Shown here one piece after another: positions 20,440 through 29,765 of a DNA stretch of 64,000 nt (position 1 is its first letter; every line of letters begins with the position of its first letter). The notes beneath the pieces were generated by a model. It was not told the origin of the DNA and did no database searches. It saw only the letters and a list, made by a program, of their open reading frames with translations. The translations under genes were made by a program, and so were the position numbers. The DNA is taken from the NCBI RefSeq assembly GCF_030380735.1, contig NZ_JAUDRZ010000009.1, forward strand, positions 124,001 through 188,000, in the 5' to 3' direction. The DNA comes from Rhizobium sp. S152 (GTDB lineage Bacteria; Pseudomonadota; Alphaproteobacteria; Rhizobiales; Rhizobiaceae).

Positions 20440-20732
20440 TCATCGTCCCATTCGTCACGCAAAGCCCGGATGCGCGCAACGGCCTCTTCCGTAGTGACGC
20501 CTTCTGGGTGGTGCCTCTGATATTCCCGAATTCTTTTAATAAGCTCGGCCGCGGTCATCGGCTTTCGAGGTTCGTCTTGGAACTCGCTTAGGCCAGGGTA
20601 AAGGTTGCGATCGAGGCTGGTTTTTCCCTCAACCTCAACGACAATACGCACCGTCGCCACATCCCCCAACCCCTCCCTGAGATCCTCGGGAAGGTTGGCG
20701 ACAGGATAATGATCACGCACAATCTTGTTCAT
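20436..20732 (-). CDS. Antitoxin partner of the PIN toxin
   Basis: A 98-residue acidic-ended protein directly upstream of the toxin and overlapping it by four bases, the usual order antitoxin then toxin. The C-terminal third (MTAAELIKRIREYQRHH...EEAVARIRALRDEWDDE) is charged and helical, suited to wrapping the toxin. The N-terminal part does not show a DNA-binding fold I can name. The start ATG at 20732 has GGAG ten bases upstream; a GTG at 20741 is also possible. It begins 62 bases after the yejE stop. Confidence 0.7.
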   Translation of the reverse strand: MNKIVRDHYPVANLPEDLREGLGDVATVRIVVEVEGKTSLDRNLYPGLSEFQDEPRKPMTAAELIKRIREYQRHHPEGVTTEEAVARIRALRDEWDDE

Positions 20733-20802
20733 GACGGCCACGCTCCAAAAGCTGCAACGCCAGCAACTCTACCCGCAAACCCCTGCCATGACGAGGCCGC
20801 CC

Positions 20803-21951
20803 TCATCCGAAGGTCTTTCTCGGATCGAACGCATCGCGCACCGCCTCGCCGATGAAGATCAACAGCGACAGCATGATCGACATCGCGAAGAAGGCGGTCA
20901 GTCCCAGCCATGGCGCCTGCAGGTTGGCCTTGCCCTGGGCGATCATCTCGCCGAGCGAGGGTGAGCCGGGCGGCATGCCGAAGCCGAGGAAGTCGAGCGA
21001 GGTCAGGGTCGTGATCGAGCCGGAGAGGATGAAGGGCAGGAAGGTGAGCGTCGCGACCATTGCGTTCGGCAGAAGATGCCGCCACATGATCGTCCGGTTG
21101 CCGACGCCGAGCGCGCGCGCAGCGCGCACATACTCGAAATTGCGCGCCCTGAGAAACTCCGCGCGCACCACGCCGACGAAGCCGACCCATGAGAACAACA
21201 GCATGATCCCGAGCAACACGAAGAAGCCCGGCGGTAGGATCGCGGCGATGATGAGCAGAATGTAGAGCACCGGCATCGACGACCAGATCTCGATGAAACG
21301 CTGCAGCAGAAGATCGGTCCAGCCGCCGAAATAGCCCTGGATCGCCCCCGCCGTCACGCCGACGACGGCCGAGCATATTGTCAGCACCAGCCCGAACAGC
21401 ACCGAGATGCGGAAACCGTAGATCACGCGGGCAAGCACGTCGCGCGCCTGGTCGTCGGTGCCCAGCCAGTTGAGGTTGTTCCAGGTGCAGTTGGGATCAT
21501 TCACCCCTTGCGGGTAGCCCGAGCAGCGCTCCTGCTCGCTCATCATCCAGAAGGGCGCGGTCGGCGCCGAATGCGGGATGTTGGAATTGACCGAGCGGTA
21601 GGAATAGCGGATCGGCGGCCAGATCATCCAGCCATTGGCCTTGATCTCGTCCGAGATCACGTCGGAGCGGTAGTCGGTTTCGGCCAGGAAGCCGCCGAAC
21701 TTCTCCTCCGGATAGTTGACGAGAACCGGAAAGAGAATCTCGCCCTTGTAGGAGGCGATGATCGGCCGGTCGTTGGCGATGAACTCGGCGCAGAGGCTGA
21801 GCCCGAACAGCAGAAGGAACAGCCAGAGCGACCAGTAGCCGCGCCGGTTGGCCTTGAAGTTCTTCCAGCGGCGGATGTTGGTCGGCGACAAGAGCCCCTT
21901 GCGCGGCGGCTTGACGGGAGTGGCGGTGGCGGGCTTGGCGGCGGTGTCCAT
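20803..21951 (-). CDS. yejE: Microcin C/peptide ABC importer permease
   Basis: A 382-residue inner-membrane permease of the oligopeptide type (BPD_transp_1). One N-terminal helix near residues 40-60 is followed by a periplasmic region of about 110 residues, then five helices with the EAA-like coupling loop ARALGVGNRTIMWRHLLPNA near residue 280. The start ATG at 21951 overlaps the yejB stop by one base; the open frame continues upstream only as an out-of-frame reading of yejB. The large loop after helix 1 is typical of YejE. Confidence 0.94.
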   Translation of the reverse strand: MDTAAKPATATPVKPPRKGLLSPTNIRRWKNFKANRRGYWSLWLFLLLFGLSLCAEFIANDRPIIASYKGEILFPVLVNYPEEKFGGFLAETDYRSDVISDEIKANGWMIWPPIRYSYRSVNSNIPHSAPTAPFWMMSEQERCSGYPQGVNDPNCTWNNLNWLGTDDQARDVLARVIYGFRISVLFGLVLTICSAVVGVTAGAIQGYFGGWTDLLLQRFIEIWSSMPVLYILLIIAAILPPGFFVLLGIMLLFSWVGFVGVVRAEFLRARNFEYVRAARALGVGNRTIMWRHLLPNAMVATLTFLPFILSGSITTLTSLDFLGFGMPPGSPSLGEMIAQGKANLQAPWLGLTAFFAMSIMLSLLIFIGEAVRDAFDPRKTFG

Positions 21952-23042
21952 CACACGTCCCTCCGCTCGAAGTCGATGCGCGGATCGATCCAGGTGTAGA
22001 TCAGGTCGGAGATCAGGCTGACGAACAGGCCGAGCAGCGAGAAGATGTACAGTGTCGCGAACACGATCGGATAGTCGCGGTTGACCACCGAGAGGTAGCC
22101 TAGCCGCCCCAGCCCGTCGAGCGAGAAGATGTTCTCGATCAGCAGCGATCCGGTGAAGAAGGCCGAGATGAATGCGCCGGGAAAGCCGGCGATGATGATC
22201 AGCATGGCGTTGCGGAACACATGGCCGTAGAGCACCTTGCGCTCGTTCAGCCCCTTGGCGCGCGCGGTCACCACATACTGCTTCTTGATCTCCTCGATGA
22301 AGGAGTTCTTCGTCAGCAGCGTCGTCGTCGCAAACGCCGCCAGCGACAGCGAGATTAGCGGCAGCGCCAGATGCCAGAAATAGTCGAGCGGCTTCTGCCA
22401 CCATGAAAGCTGGTCGAAGTTGTCGGAGACGAGCCCGCGGAGCGGGAACCAGTCGTAGAAGGACCCGCCGGCGAAGAGCACGATCAGCAGGATACCGAAC
22501 AGGAAGCTCGGAACGGCATAGCCGATGATGATCACGCCCGAGGTCCAGACGTCGAAGGTCGAGCCGTCCTTCACCGCCTTGCGGATGCCGAGCGGAATGG
22601 AGATGCCGTAGGAGAAGATCATGATCCAGATGCCAAGCGAGGCCGAGACCGGCAGCTTGTCCTTGATCAGGTCGAGAACGGACGTGTTGCGGAAGAAGCT
22701 CTCGCCGAAATCGAAGCGGATATAGTTCCACATCATCTCGCCGAAGCGTGTCAGCGGCGGCTTGTCGAAGCCGAACTGCTTCTCGAGCTTCTTGATCAGC
22801 TCCGGATCGAGCCCCTGAGCGCCGCGATACTTCGAGCCGCCTTCATCCATGCCAGATCCCATCAGGTCGCCGCCGCCGCCCGAGAGGCGGGCGTCCGCGC
22901 CCTGCGCGTCGCCGGTCAGCTGCGCGATCACCTGTTCGACAGGCCCGCCCGGCGCGAACTGGATGACGGTAAACGAGATGGCCATGATGCCGATAATGGT
23001 CGGGATCATCAGAAGCAGGCGGCGAAGGATATAGGCTCCCAT
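21951..23042 (-). CDS. yejB: Microcin C/peptide ABC importer permease
   Basis: A 363-residue permease opening with [19 protein letters not shown], the standard N-terminus of DppB/OppB-like permeases. About six membrane helices are seen, with a Gly-rich hydrophilic insertion at residues 40-75 and the coupling loop [21 protein letters not shown] near residue 245. It ends by overlapping the yejE start (TGATG) and begins 158 bp after yejA. Confidence 0.94.
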   Translation of the reverse strand: MGAYILRRLLLMIPTIIGIMAISFTVIQFAPGGPVEQVIAQLTGDAQGADARLSGGGGDLMGSGMDEGGSKYRGAQGLDPELIKKLEKQFGFDKPPLTRFGEMMWNYIRFDFGESFFRNTSVLDLIKDKLPVSASLGIWIMIFSYGISIPLGIRKAVKDGSTFDVWTSGVIIIGYAVPSFLFGILLIVLFAGGSFYDWFPLRGLVSDNFDQLSWWQKPLDYFWHLALPLISLSLAAFATTTLLTKNSFIEEIKKQYVVTARAKGLNERKVLYGHVFRNAMLIIIAGFPGAFISAFFTGSLLIENIFSLDGLGRLGYLSVVNRDYPIVFATLYIFSLLGLFVSLISDLIYTWIDPRIDFERRDV

Positions 23043-23200
23043 CAGCGAGCGGCCTCCGGGGAGTTCTGTCGTAGGCTGTCCAGTCTAACGCCGTTCAATC
23101 GTCAAGCCTTCCTCTGCCGGTCAATACCGGCGCTGATCATGGTCCGAAGTGATTCGGCTGGCCCATTTGGAGCCCAGCCGTCAGGCCAATGCAAGTCCGC
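23043..23200 (-). promoter_or_regulatory. yejA-yejB gap with two short stem-loops
   Basis: A 158-bp spacer in an otherwise tightly packed operon. On the minus strand it contains a GGCTGG/CCAGCC 6-bp stem just after the yejA stop and a GCCGGT/ACCGGC stem with a 4-nt loop at 23116-23131. Neither has a T-run. They may protect the yejA 3' end so that the binding protein is made in excess. No gene is seen. Confidence 0.35.
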
Positions 23201-25039
23201 TCATTTCTTGGCGGAAGACGACCACCAGACGTCGGGGAAGCCGGTCGCATAGGTCGGGTAATCGGCCGGTCGGGTAATCGTATTCCAGTAGGCGATGGAC
23301 TGCGTGCCGCGATAAAACAGCGGGATTACATAGTGCCCCGCCATCAGCACTCGGTCGAGCGCCTTGATCGCCGCCACCTGCTCGTCGCGATCAGGCGCGA
23401 AGATCACCATGCGGATCAACGAGTCGACGGCAGGGTCGGAAACGCCGGCATAGTTGCGCGAGCCCTGCTGGTTGGCGGAGCCCGAACCCCAGTAATCCGC
23501 CTGCTCGTTGCCAGGGTTCATCGTCTGTGCCCACACGTTCCAGATCATGTCGTAGTCGAAGCTGCGCACCCGGTTGGTATATTGAGAGGCATCCACGGTG
23601 CGCACCCGCGCATCGATGCCGATCTTCTTGAGGTTGTTGGTGTAGGGCACCGCCCAGCGCTCCAGCATCGGGCTCGAAAGCAGGATCTCGAAGCTCATCG
23701 GCTTGCCGGTCTTGGTGTTGACCATGCGGTTGCCTTTGATCTCCCAGCCTGCTTCCTTGAGCAGCTTGATCGCGGTGCGCAGGTTGTCGCGGCTTTTCTG
23801 CGGGTCGCCGCCGACGGGGTTCGAATAGGCGGTGGTGAAGACCGAAGGCGAAAGCTTGTCCTTGAGGCCGTTCAGAATCTCCAGTTCGCGTCCTTCAGGC
23901 AGACCGGAGGAGGCGAGCTCGGTGTTCCAGAAATAGCTGTCGATACGCTTGTAGCTGTTGAAGGCGACGGTGCGGTTCAGTTCCTCGAAATCGAAGCCGT
24001 AGTTCAGCGCGTCGCGCACCTTCTCGTCCTTGAAGATGTCGCGGCGGGTATTCGGCACCAGCGCCTGCATGATACCGGTGGCGCGCAGCGCATTCGCCAC
24101 GTCCTCCTTCTTTACGCGCCCTTCCTTGACGGCGGGAAAATCATAGCCGGTCGCCCATCGCGCCGCTTGCGTCTCCTGCCAGTAATCGCTGTTGCCGGCG
24201 CGGAAGGCCTCGAACTCAACATCGCGGTCGCCGTAATAGGTGTAGGTGATCGAGCCGAAATTGTTCTGCCCGACATTCACGTTGAGGTCCTTGCCCCAGT
24301 AGTCGTCGCGCAACTCGTAGCGGATCGTGGACCCTGCCGAGAAAGCGGCGATCTTGTAGGGCCCGGATCCCATGACAGGTTCCAGCGTCGTCTTAGCGAT
24401 ATCGCGCGGCTTGCCGTCCGGGCCTGTGCCCTCCCACCAGTGCTTCGGCACCACGACCAGCTGCCCCAGGATGTTGGGCAGCTCCTTGTTGTTCTTCTCG
24501 TCGAAGGTGAAGGTCACGTCGCGCTCGCCCGATTTCTCGGCCTTCACCACATGCTTGTAGTAGTTGGAGGCGAGCGGGTTCAGTTCCTTCACCTTGTCGA
24601 AGCTGAAGATCACGTCTTCGGGCGTCACCGGCTTGCCATCCGCCCACTTTGCCTCGGCGCGCAGCCGGAAGGTCGCGCTCGATACGTCGTCGGGATAGGA
24701 AAGCCCCTCCGCCAGCAGCCCGTATGAGGCGAGCAGTTCGTCGTCCGCCGATTTCATCAGCGTCTCGAACGGCAGCGTCAGGCCGACTGCGGCCTCGCCT
24801 TTGGAAAGCAGCGGGTTGAACGTATCGTAGGTGCCGGATGCCGAAAGCTTGAGATTGCCACCCTTCGGCGCATCCGGGTTCACATAGTCGAAGTGCTTGA
24901 AGCCCGGCTTGTATTTGAGCTCGCTGATGACCGAGCTGCCGATCCGGAAGGTCGGCTCCTGGGCCGCGGCCTGCAGGGGCAGGGCGGCTGCGCCCAACAG
25001 AGAAAACACCAAACCAAGTCTCGACCACGCACGCGCCAT
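23201..25039 (-). CDS. yejA: Peptide/microcin C-binding periplasmic protein
   Basis: A 612-residue extracellular solute-binding protein of family 5 (SBP_bac_5). A signal peptide covers residues 1-26 (cleavage after AAA). The segment YVNPDAPKGGNLKLSASGTYD near residue 55 and the HFDYVNPD motif are typical of YejA, which binds microcin C and peptides. The start at 25039 was chosen because it places Met directly before the signal peptide; the open frame runs 23 codons further into a region without signal-peptide logic. It is the first gene of the operon; a strong palindrome lies 58 bases upstream. Confidence 0.93.
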   Translation of the reverse strand: MARAWSRLGLVFSLLGAAALPLQAAAQEPTFRIGSSVISELKYKPGFKHFDYVNPDAPKGGNLKLSASGTYDTFNPLLSKGEAAVGLTLPFETLMKSADDELLASYGLLAEGLSYPDDVSSATFRLRAEAKWADGKPVTPEDVIFSFDKVKELNPLASNYYKHVVKAEKSGERDVTFTFDEKNNKELPNILGQLVVVPKHWWEGTGPDGKPRDIAKTTLEPVMGSGPYKIAAFSAGSTIRYELRDDYWGKDLNVNVGQNNFGSITYTYYGDRDVEFEAFRAGNSDYWQETQAARWATGYDFPAVKEGRVKKEDVANALRATGIMQALVPNTRRDIFKDEKVRDALNYGFDFEELNRTVAFNSYKRIDSYFWNTELASSGLPEGRELEILNGLKDKLSPSVFTTAYSNPVGGDPQKSRDNLRTAIKLLKEAGWEIKGNRMVNTKTGKPMSFEILLSSPMLERWAVPYTNNLKKIGIDARVRTVDASQYTNRVRSFDYDMIWNVWAQTMNPGNEQADYWGSGSANQQGSRNYAGVSDPAVDSLIRMVIFAPDRDEQVAAIKALDRVLMAGHYVIPLFYRGTQSIAYWNTITRPADYPTYATGFPDVWWSSSAKK

Positions 25040-25096
25040 TCGCCAGCCCCAATTGTTTCGCTTTTTGCGAGGATAGGCGAAATGCTGGCGAAAAAC

Positions 25097-25110
25097 AGGT
25101 GACGTCACCT
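25097..25110. promoter_or_regulatory. Perfect 14-bp palindrome in the yejA/mepA divergent region
   Basis: AGGTGACGTCACCT is a perfect palindrome, flanked by five A's on one side and six T's on the other, so the symmetry extends to about 26 bp with a mismatch. It lies 58-71 bases upstream of the yejA start and 138 bases upstream of mepA, where an operator would be expected. The regulator is unknown. Followed by T's, a loopless palindrome is a poor terminator, so an operator is the better reading. Confidence 0.5.
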
Positions 25111-25247
25111 TTTTTATCCGGCTCGCGTGATTGTGACCGCTGGGACATTGAAATCATCGATTCACCAAAATCGCTTTTCACGATAAATCTAGGTGCAAAT
25201 CACTCGACCCATCGACATCGGTCGTCGGCAGCAGTTCAGGACACGGC

Positions 25248-26318
25248 ATGGCTTTCCGCATCGCGCAGGCGCTTTCTTCAATCGGTAAATTGGCGCTGGC
25301 CGCCGCCATCGGCGCCAGCCTCGTCGCCGGCGATGTCGTCGCCCAGCAGAAACAGCCGAGCCCCGGCAGCGCCAAGGCGATCTTCGGCGGCGTTCAGCTG
25401 CCCACTCAGGGTGGTCCGCAACCCTTCGGCTTCTACGCCAAAGGCTGCATGGCCGGTGCCGAGGCGCTTCCGACGGATGGTCCGAATTGGCAGGCCATGC
25501 GCCTGTCGCGCAATCGTCGCTGGGGCAATCCGGCGATGTTGTCCGTTATCGAGCAGCTGTCGCGCGACGCCGCCAGATATGATGGCTGGCCCGGCCTGCT
25601 GGTCGGCGATATCGCCCAGCCGCGCGGCGGCCCGATGTTCAACGGCCACGCCTCGCACCAGATCGGCCTCGACGCCGATATCTGGCTGACGCCGATGCCG
25701 GCCTACCGCATGACGGCAGAACAGCGGGAAACGCTGCCCTTCACCACGATGCTGCAGAAGAACGCGTTCCTGACGATCAACCCGAACGTCTGGACGCCCG
25801 CTCACGCGCGCCTGCTGATGCGCGCCGCGAGCTACCCGCAGGTCGAGCGCATCTTCGTCAATCCGGCGATCAAGAAGAAGATGTGCGACACCTGGACCGG
25901 CGATCGCACCAATCTCGGCAAGCTTCGCCCCGAATACGGTCACGATTCCCATTTCCACATCCGCATCAAGTGCCCGCCGGGTGCCGCCGGCTGCAAGCCG
26001 CAGGCACCTGTCGCATCGGGTGACGGCTGCGACAAGTCGCTCGCCTGGTGGTTCAGCCCCGCCCCCTGGGCCAAGCCCAAGCCGCCGAAGCCGGATGCCA
26101 AGCCGGTCAAGCCGCGCGAGGTCATGGTGTCGGATTTGCCCAAAGCCTGCCAGGCGGTCCTCGATGCGCCGTCGGTCTCGTCCGTGCGTGCGGCGACCTA
26201 TGGCGGCGGCTCCGCCGCCGAGGCGCTTGGTGTTGCGCCGGCCGCCGAGCCCGCGGCGTCGGACGAGGAATTGCCGCCGGTGGGGCCGGTTCCGGACGAC
26301 AAGCCGGGCTTTCAGTGA
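25248..26318 (+). CDS. mepA: Penicillin-insensitive murein endopeptidase
   Basis: A 356-residue LAS-family metalloendopeptidase that cuts D-Ala-mDAP cross-links in periplasmic peptidoglycan. A signal peptide spans residues 1-33. Zinc ligands appear in NGHASHQIGLDADIW (His and Asp, near residues 130-145) and in HDSHFHIRI near residue 230. The C-terminal region after residue 250 is Pro/Lys- and then Ala/Glu-rich and extends beyond the E. coli enzyme (274 residues), as in many rhizobial versions. It is divergent from yejA and shares its 208-bp upstream region. Confidence 0.93.
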   Translation: MAFRIAQALSSIGKLALAAAIGASLVAGDVVAQQKQPSPGSAKAIFGGVQLPTQGGPQPFGFYAKGCMAGAEALPTDGPNWQAMRLSRNRRWGNPAMLSVIEQLSRDAARYDGWPGLLVGDIAQPRGGPMFNGHASHQIGLDADIWLTPMPAYRMTAEQRETLPFTTMLQKNAFLTINPNVWTPAHARLLMRAASYPQVERIFVNPAIKKKMCDTWTGDRTNLGKLRPEYGHDSHFHIRIKCPPGAAGCKPQAPVASGDGCDKSLAWWFSPAPWAKPKPPKPDAKPVKPREVMVSDLPKACQAVLDAPSVSSVRAATYGGGSAAEALGVAPAAEPAASDEELPPVGPVPDDKPGFQ

Positions 26319-26413
26319 ACCGCATGATCCTGCCCTTTCAAAGCCGGATCGCTTCGTATAGAAGCGGTCAAATCGATTGAATTTTGCCTGGTTTTTTTGA
26401 GGAGGAGCTTCTG

Positions 26414-26797
26414 ATGGCCGGCCGCAAGTGCCTAGCGCTCATCGCGCATGACCAGAAGAAGGACGACATGGCGGCGTTCGCCCGGCGCAACGAGGCGATT
26501 CTCGCCGCCAACTGGCGGATCGTCGCGACCGGCACCACCGGCGGTCGCGTACTGGAAGCAGCTCCCAGCCTCGATGTCACGCGCCTGAAGAGTGGCCCGC
26601 TTGGCGGCGACCAGCAGATCGGCGCTCTGATCGCCACCGGCGAGGCCGATGCTTTGATCTTCTTCGTCGATCCCCTGACCCCCATGCCTCATGATGTCGA
26701 CGTCAAGGCGCTGATGCGTCTTGCCATCGTCTATGATATCCCAATGGCGCTCAACGAGGCGACGGCCGACAGGCTGATCGCGGACCTTCACGCTTGA
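26414..26797 (+). CDS. mgsA: Methylglyoxal synthase
   Basis: Converts dihydroxyacetone phosphate to methylglyoxal and phosphate, a bypass used when phosphorylated sugars build up. The 127 residues hold the full set of motifs: [11 protein letters not shown] near residue 8, GTTGGRVLE near residue 43, [15 protein letters not shown] near residue 63 and the catalytic Asp in [12 protein letters not shown] near residue 84. The start ATG at 26414 has GGAGGAG upstream. The neighbouring glucokinase gene suggests linked control of hexose entry and overflow. Confidence 0.96.
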   Translation: MAGRKCLALIAHDQKKDDMAAFARRNEAILAANWRIVATGTTGGRVLEAAPSLDVTRLKSGPLGGDQQIGALIATGEADALIFFVDPLTPMPHDVDVKALMRLAIVYDIPMALNEATADRLIADLHA

Positions 26798-26829
26798 ACG
26801 CCACGCCGGCGCACATAACGGAACATGCC

Positions 26830-27861
26830 ATGCATCAGCTCGATACCAGCGACGCCTCCATGCCTTTCCCGATCCTGATCGGCGATATCGGCGGCACCAA
26901 TGCCCGTTTCGCGATCATCGAAAACGCGACGGCCGAACAGGTCAATTTCCCGAACGTGCGCACCGCCGATTTCGAAACCATCGACGACGCCATCCGCGCC
27001 ACGATCCTGGAGAAAAGCGCGATCAAACCGCGCTCGGCGATTCTGGCCGTCGCCGGCCCGATCAATGACGACGAAATTCCGCTGACCAACTGCGACTGGG
27101 TCGTGCGCCCGAAGTCGATGATCGAGAACCTCGGCATCGAAGATGTCCTGGTCGTCAACGATTTTGAAGCCCAGGCGCTGGCCATCTCCGATCTTGCCGC
27201 CGAGCACCGCGAACGTCTCGGCGATCCGGCTGCGCACGAGGACATGGTTGCGTCCCGTGTCGTGCTCGGACCCGGTACCGGCCTCGGCGTTGGCGGTCTG
27301 GTTCATGCGCGCGGTGCGTGGATCCCGGTCCCCGGCGAGGGCGGCCACGTCGATCTCGGACCGCGCAGCAAGCGCGATCTCGAGATCTTCCCGCATGTCG
27401 AAACCATTGAGGGCCGCGTCTCCGCTGAGCAGATTCTGTCTGGCCGCGGCATCGTCAACCTCTATCGCGCCGTCTGTGCGGCCGATGGCATCGTGCCCAA
27501 ATACAGCGACCCGGCGGACATCACCTCGCATGCGCTTGCTGAGAGCGATCCGGTTGCCGTCGAGACCATTTCGCTGTTTTCGACCTATCTTGGTCGTGTC
27601 GCCGGCGATATGGCGATGATCTTCATGGCGCGCGGCGGCGTCTTCCTCTCCGGCGGCATCAGCCAGAAGATTCTGGGCGCGCTGCGCAAGCCGGAATTCC
27701 GCGCCGCCTTCGAGGACAAGGCGCCGCATTCCGCGCTTCTTTCGACCATCCCGACCTATGTCGTCACGCACCCGCTGGCAGCACTTTCAGGTCTGTCGTC
27801 CTACGCCCGCCGTCCCGACAGCTTCGGCGTTTCCACCGATGGCCGTCGCTGGGGTCGCTAG
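26830..27861 (+). CDS. glk: Glucokinase
   Basis: Phosphorylates glucose with ATP. A protein of 343 residues from the ATG at 26830, with the phosphate-binding motif [13 protein letters not shown] near residue 15 and the sugar/ATP motif [12 protein letters not shown] with [11 protein letters not shown] near residues 150-175, as in the ROK-unrelated proteobacterial Glk family. The frame also has a TTG at 26794 that overlaps the mgsA stop by four bases and would add 12 residues; I prefer the ATG because CGGAA precedes it and the size matches rhizobial Glk. It is cotranscribed with mgsA by position. Confidence 0.94.
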   Translation: MHQLDTSDASMPFPILIGDIGGTNARFAIIENATAEQVNFPNVRTADFETIDDAIRATILEKSAIKPRSAILAVAGPINDDEIPLTNCDWVVRPKSMIENLGIEDVLVVNDFEAQALAISDLAAEHRERLGDPAAHEDMVASRVVLGPGTGLGVGGLVHARGAWIPVPGEGGHVDLGPRSKRDLEIFPHVETIEGRVSAEQILSGRGIVNLYRAVCAADGIVPKYSDPADITSHALAESDPVAVETISLFSTYLGRVAGDMAMIFMARGGVFLSGGISQKILGALRKPEFRAAFEDKAPHSALLSTIPTYVVTHPLAALSGLSSYARRPDSFGVSTDGRRWGR

Positions 27862-27954
27862 CCCGACCCTAGCCAAGCCGGCCCCAACTCTTTATAGAGC
27901 CGCGCGAGCGCACACTGTCATGACGACGGGTGTGACCGATACGAGAGCCTGAAT

Positions 27955-29742
27955 TTGCGTCCATCCGAAGCCCAGCAGAAGCCTGTCAACAGCGACAGCA
28001 TCACCAGCATTCTCAAGCGCATCATCGCTGAGAATGGCCGTGATCATGTCTGGGGCTATGCCGGCGCGATCAGCTGTCTTGTGATCGTCGCGCTGTCGAC
28101 GGCCTTCACGGCCTGGATCATGAAGTCGATCATCAACGAGGCCTTCGCGAACCGTCGCGCCGATCTCGTCGCGATCATCTGCCTGTCGATCTTCATCGCT
28201 TTCGTCATGCGCGGTTTCGCGAGCTACGGGCAGGCGGTCATCCTCTCGAAGATCGGCAACAACATCGTTGCGCGCTATCAGCAGCGCACCTATTCGCACC
28301 TGATGAAGCTCTCCCTCGGCTTCTACAACCAGGCGCGTTCCGCCCGTATCGTCGCCCAGGTAAACCAGAACATCGGCGGTATCCGCGATGTGATGAACCT
28401 CACCGTCACTTCGACGGTTCGCGACATGCTGACCTTCATCTCGCTGCTCGGCGTCATGGTGATCCAGGATCCGCTGCTCAGCCTCGCGGTCTTCATAACC
28501 GCTCCGCCGCTGCTTTATGCGTTGCGCTACGTGTCCAAGCGCCTGCGCACGGCCACCAAGGAAGCTGTTCACGTCAATACCCATGTCGTCGGCGCCATGC
28601 AGGAGACCATCCAGGGCATCGCCATTGTCAAGGCCTTCACGATGGAGGCCGAGCTTGAGCGTAAGGTCAACAAGCTGATCGGCACCGCCGAAAGTCGTGC
28701 CAACCGCATTGCCCGCCTGTCGGAGCGCACCGCGCCGCTGACGGAGAGCTTCGCCGGCTTCGCGGTGGCGAGCGTACTCGCCTATGCCGCCTATCGCTCG
28801 ATCTATAACAACGTTCCTCCGGGCGCCTTCTTCTCCTTCGTGACAGCGCTGCTGCTTGCCTACGACCCCGCCCGCCGCCTGGCCCGCCTGCAGGTGCAGA
28901 TGGAGCGCGCCGTGGTCAACGCGCGCATGCTGTACGAACTGCTCGACATGCAGCCGCACCAGCGCGATCTGCCGGATGCCAAGTCCCTCGTCGTCACAAA
29001 GGCGCATATCGAGTTCCGCGACGTCACCTTCGCCTATGGCGACGACAATGTGCTGAACGGCGTCAGCTTCGTGGCCGAAGGCGGCAAGACCACCGCGCTG
29101 GTCGGCCCGTCGGGCGCCGGCAAGTCGACGATCATCACGCTCGTGCCGCGCTTCTTCGATCCGAAATCCGGCGATATCCTCATCGATGGCCAGGACATCG
29201 CGCATGTGACCAAGCAGTCGCTGCGCGAGCAGCTGGCCTATGTGTCGCAACAGCCCTATCTGTTCGAGGGTTCGATCCGCGACAACATCCGCTACGGCCG
29301 CCCAGAGGCGACGGATGCCGAATGCGAGGAAGCCGCGCGGCTGGCTTATGCGCATGATTTCATCCTCGCCCAGCCGCAAGGCTACGAAACGCCCGTCGGC
29401 GAAAACGGCGTGACGCTTTCCGGGGGGCAGCGCCAGCGCCTGTCGATTGCTCGCGCTCTCGTCCGCAACGCCCCGATCCTGCTTCTCGACGAAGCAACGT
29501 CGGCGCTGGACACCGAATCGGAAGCCGCCGTGCAGAAGGCGCTCGACGAGGCCATGGTCGGTCGCACCGTCATCGTCATCGCCCACCGTCTCTCCACTGT
29601 GGTCCGCGCCGACAAGATCGTCGTCATGCAGCAGGGTAGGGTGATCGAGGAGGGCAACCACGAGACACTTGCGAAGCGTCCCGACGGACTCTACGCTCGC
29701 CTCAACAATCTGCAGAGGCCGGCCGCCTCTGATGCCTATTGA
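27955..29742 (+). CDS. ABC exporter, membrane and ATPase domains fused (MsbA-like)
   Basis: A 595-residue half-transporter: six membrane helices (residues about 35-320) of the ABC_membrane type, then an ATPase with Walker A GPSGAGKST near residue 385, signature [10 protein letters not shown] near residue 485, Walker B ILLLDEATSALD near residue 507 and switch His in IAHRLS. The pattern matches MsbA-like lipid or glycan exporters; the cargo is not known. The start is a TTG at 27955 with GAGAG upstream. It lies between glk and dapB in an order common in rhizobia, but nothing in the neighbours names its substrate. Confidence 0.9.
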   Translation: MRPSEAQQKPVNSDSITSILKRIIAENGRDHVWGYAGAISCLVIVALSTAFTAWIMKSIINEAFANRRADLVAIICLSIFIAFVMRGFASYGQAVILSKIGNNIVARYQQRTYSHLMKLSLGFYNQARSARIVAQVNQNIGGIRDVMNLTVTSTVRDMLTFISLLGVMVIQDPLLSLAVFITAPPLLYALRYVSKRLRTATKEAVHVNTHVVGAMQETIQGIAIVKAFTMEAELERKVNKLIGTAESRANRIARLSERTAPLTESFAGFAVASVLAYAAYRSIYNNVPPGAFFSFVTALLLAYDPARRLARLQVQMERAVVNARMLYELLDMQPHQRDLPDAKSLVVTKAHIEFRDVTFAYGDDNVLNGVSFVAEGGKTTALVGPSGAGKSTIITLVPRFFDPKSGDILIDGQDIAHVTKQSLREQLAYVSQQPYLFEGSIRDNIRYGRPEATDAECEEAARLAYAHDFILAQPQGYETPVGENGVTLSGGQRQRLSIARALVRNAPILLLDEATSALDTESEAAVQKALDEAMVGRTVIVIAHRLSTVVRADKIVVMQQGRVIEEGNHETLAKRPDGLYARLNNLQRPAASDAY

Positions 29743-29765
29743 TACGTGAATGATGGACGCCTGAG

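Noticed and set aside
20803-22731. 642-codon extension of yejE
   Set aside because: The upstream part is yejB in another frame; the true start at 21951 overlaps the yejB stop.
27955-29742. Naming the exporter ndvA (cyclic beta-glucan export)
   Set aside because: It has the same fused layout, but no glucan synthase gene is near and the sequence shows only generic MsbA-like motifs.
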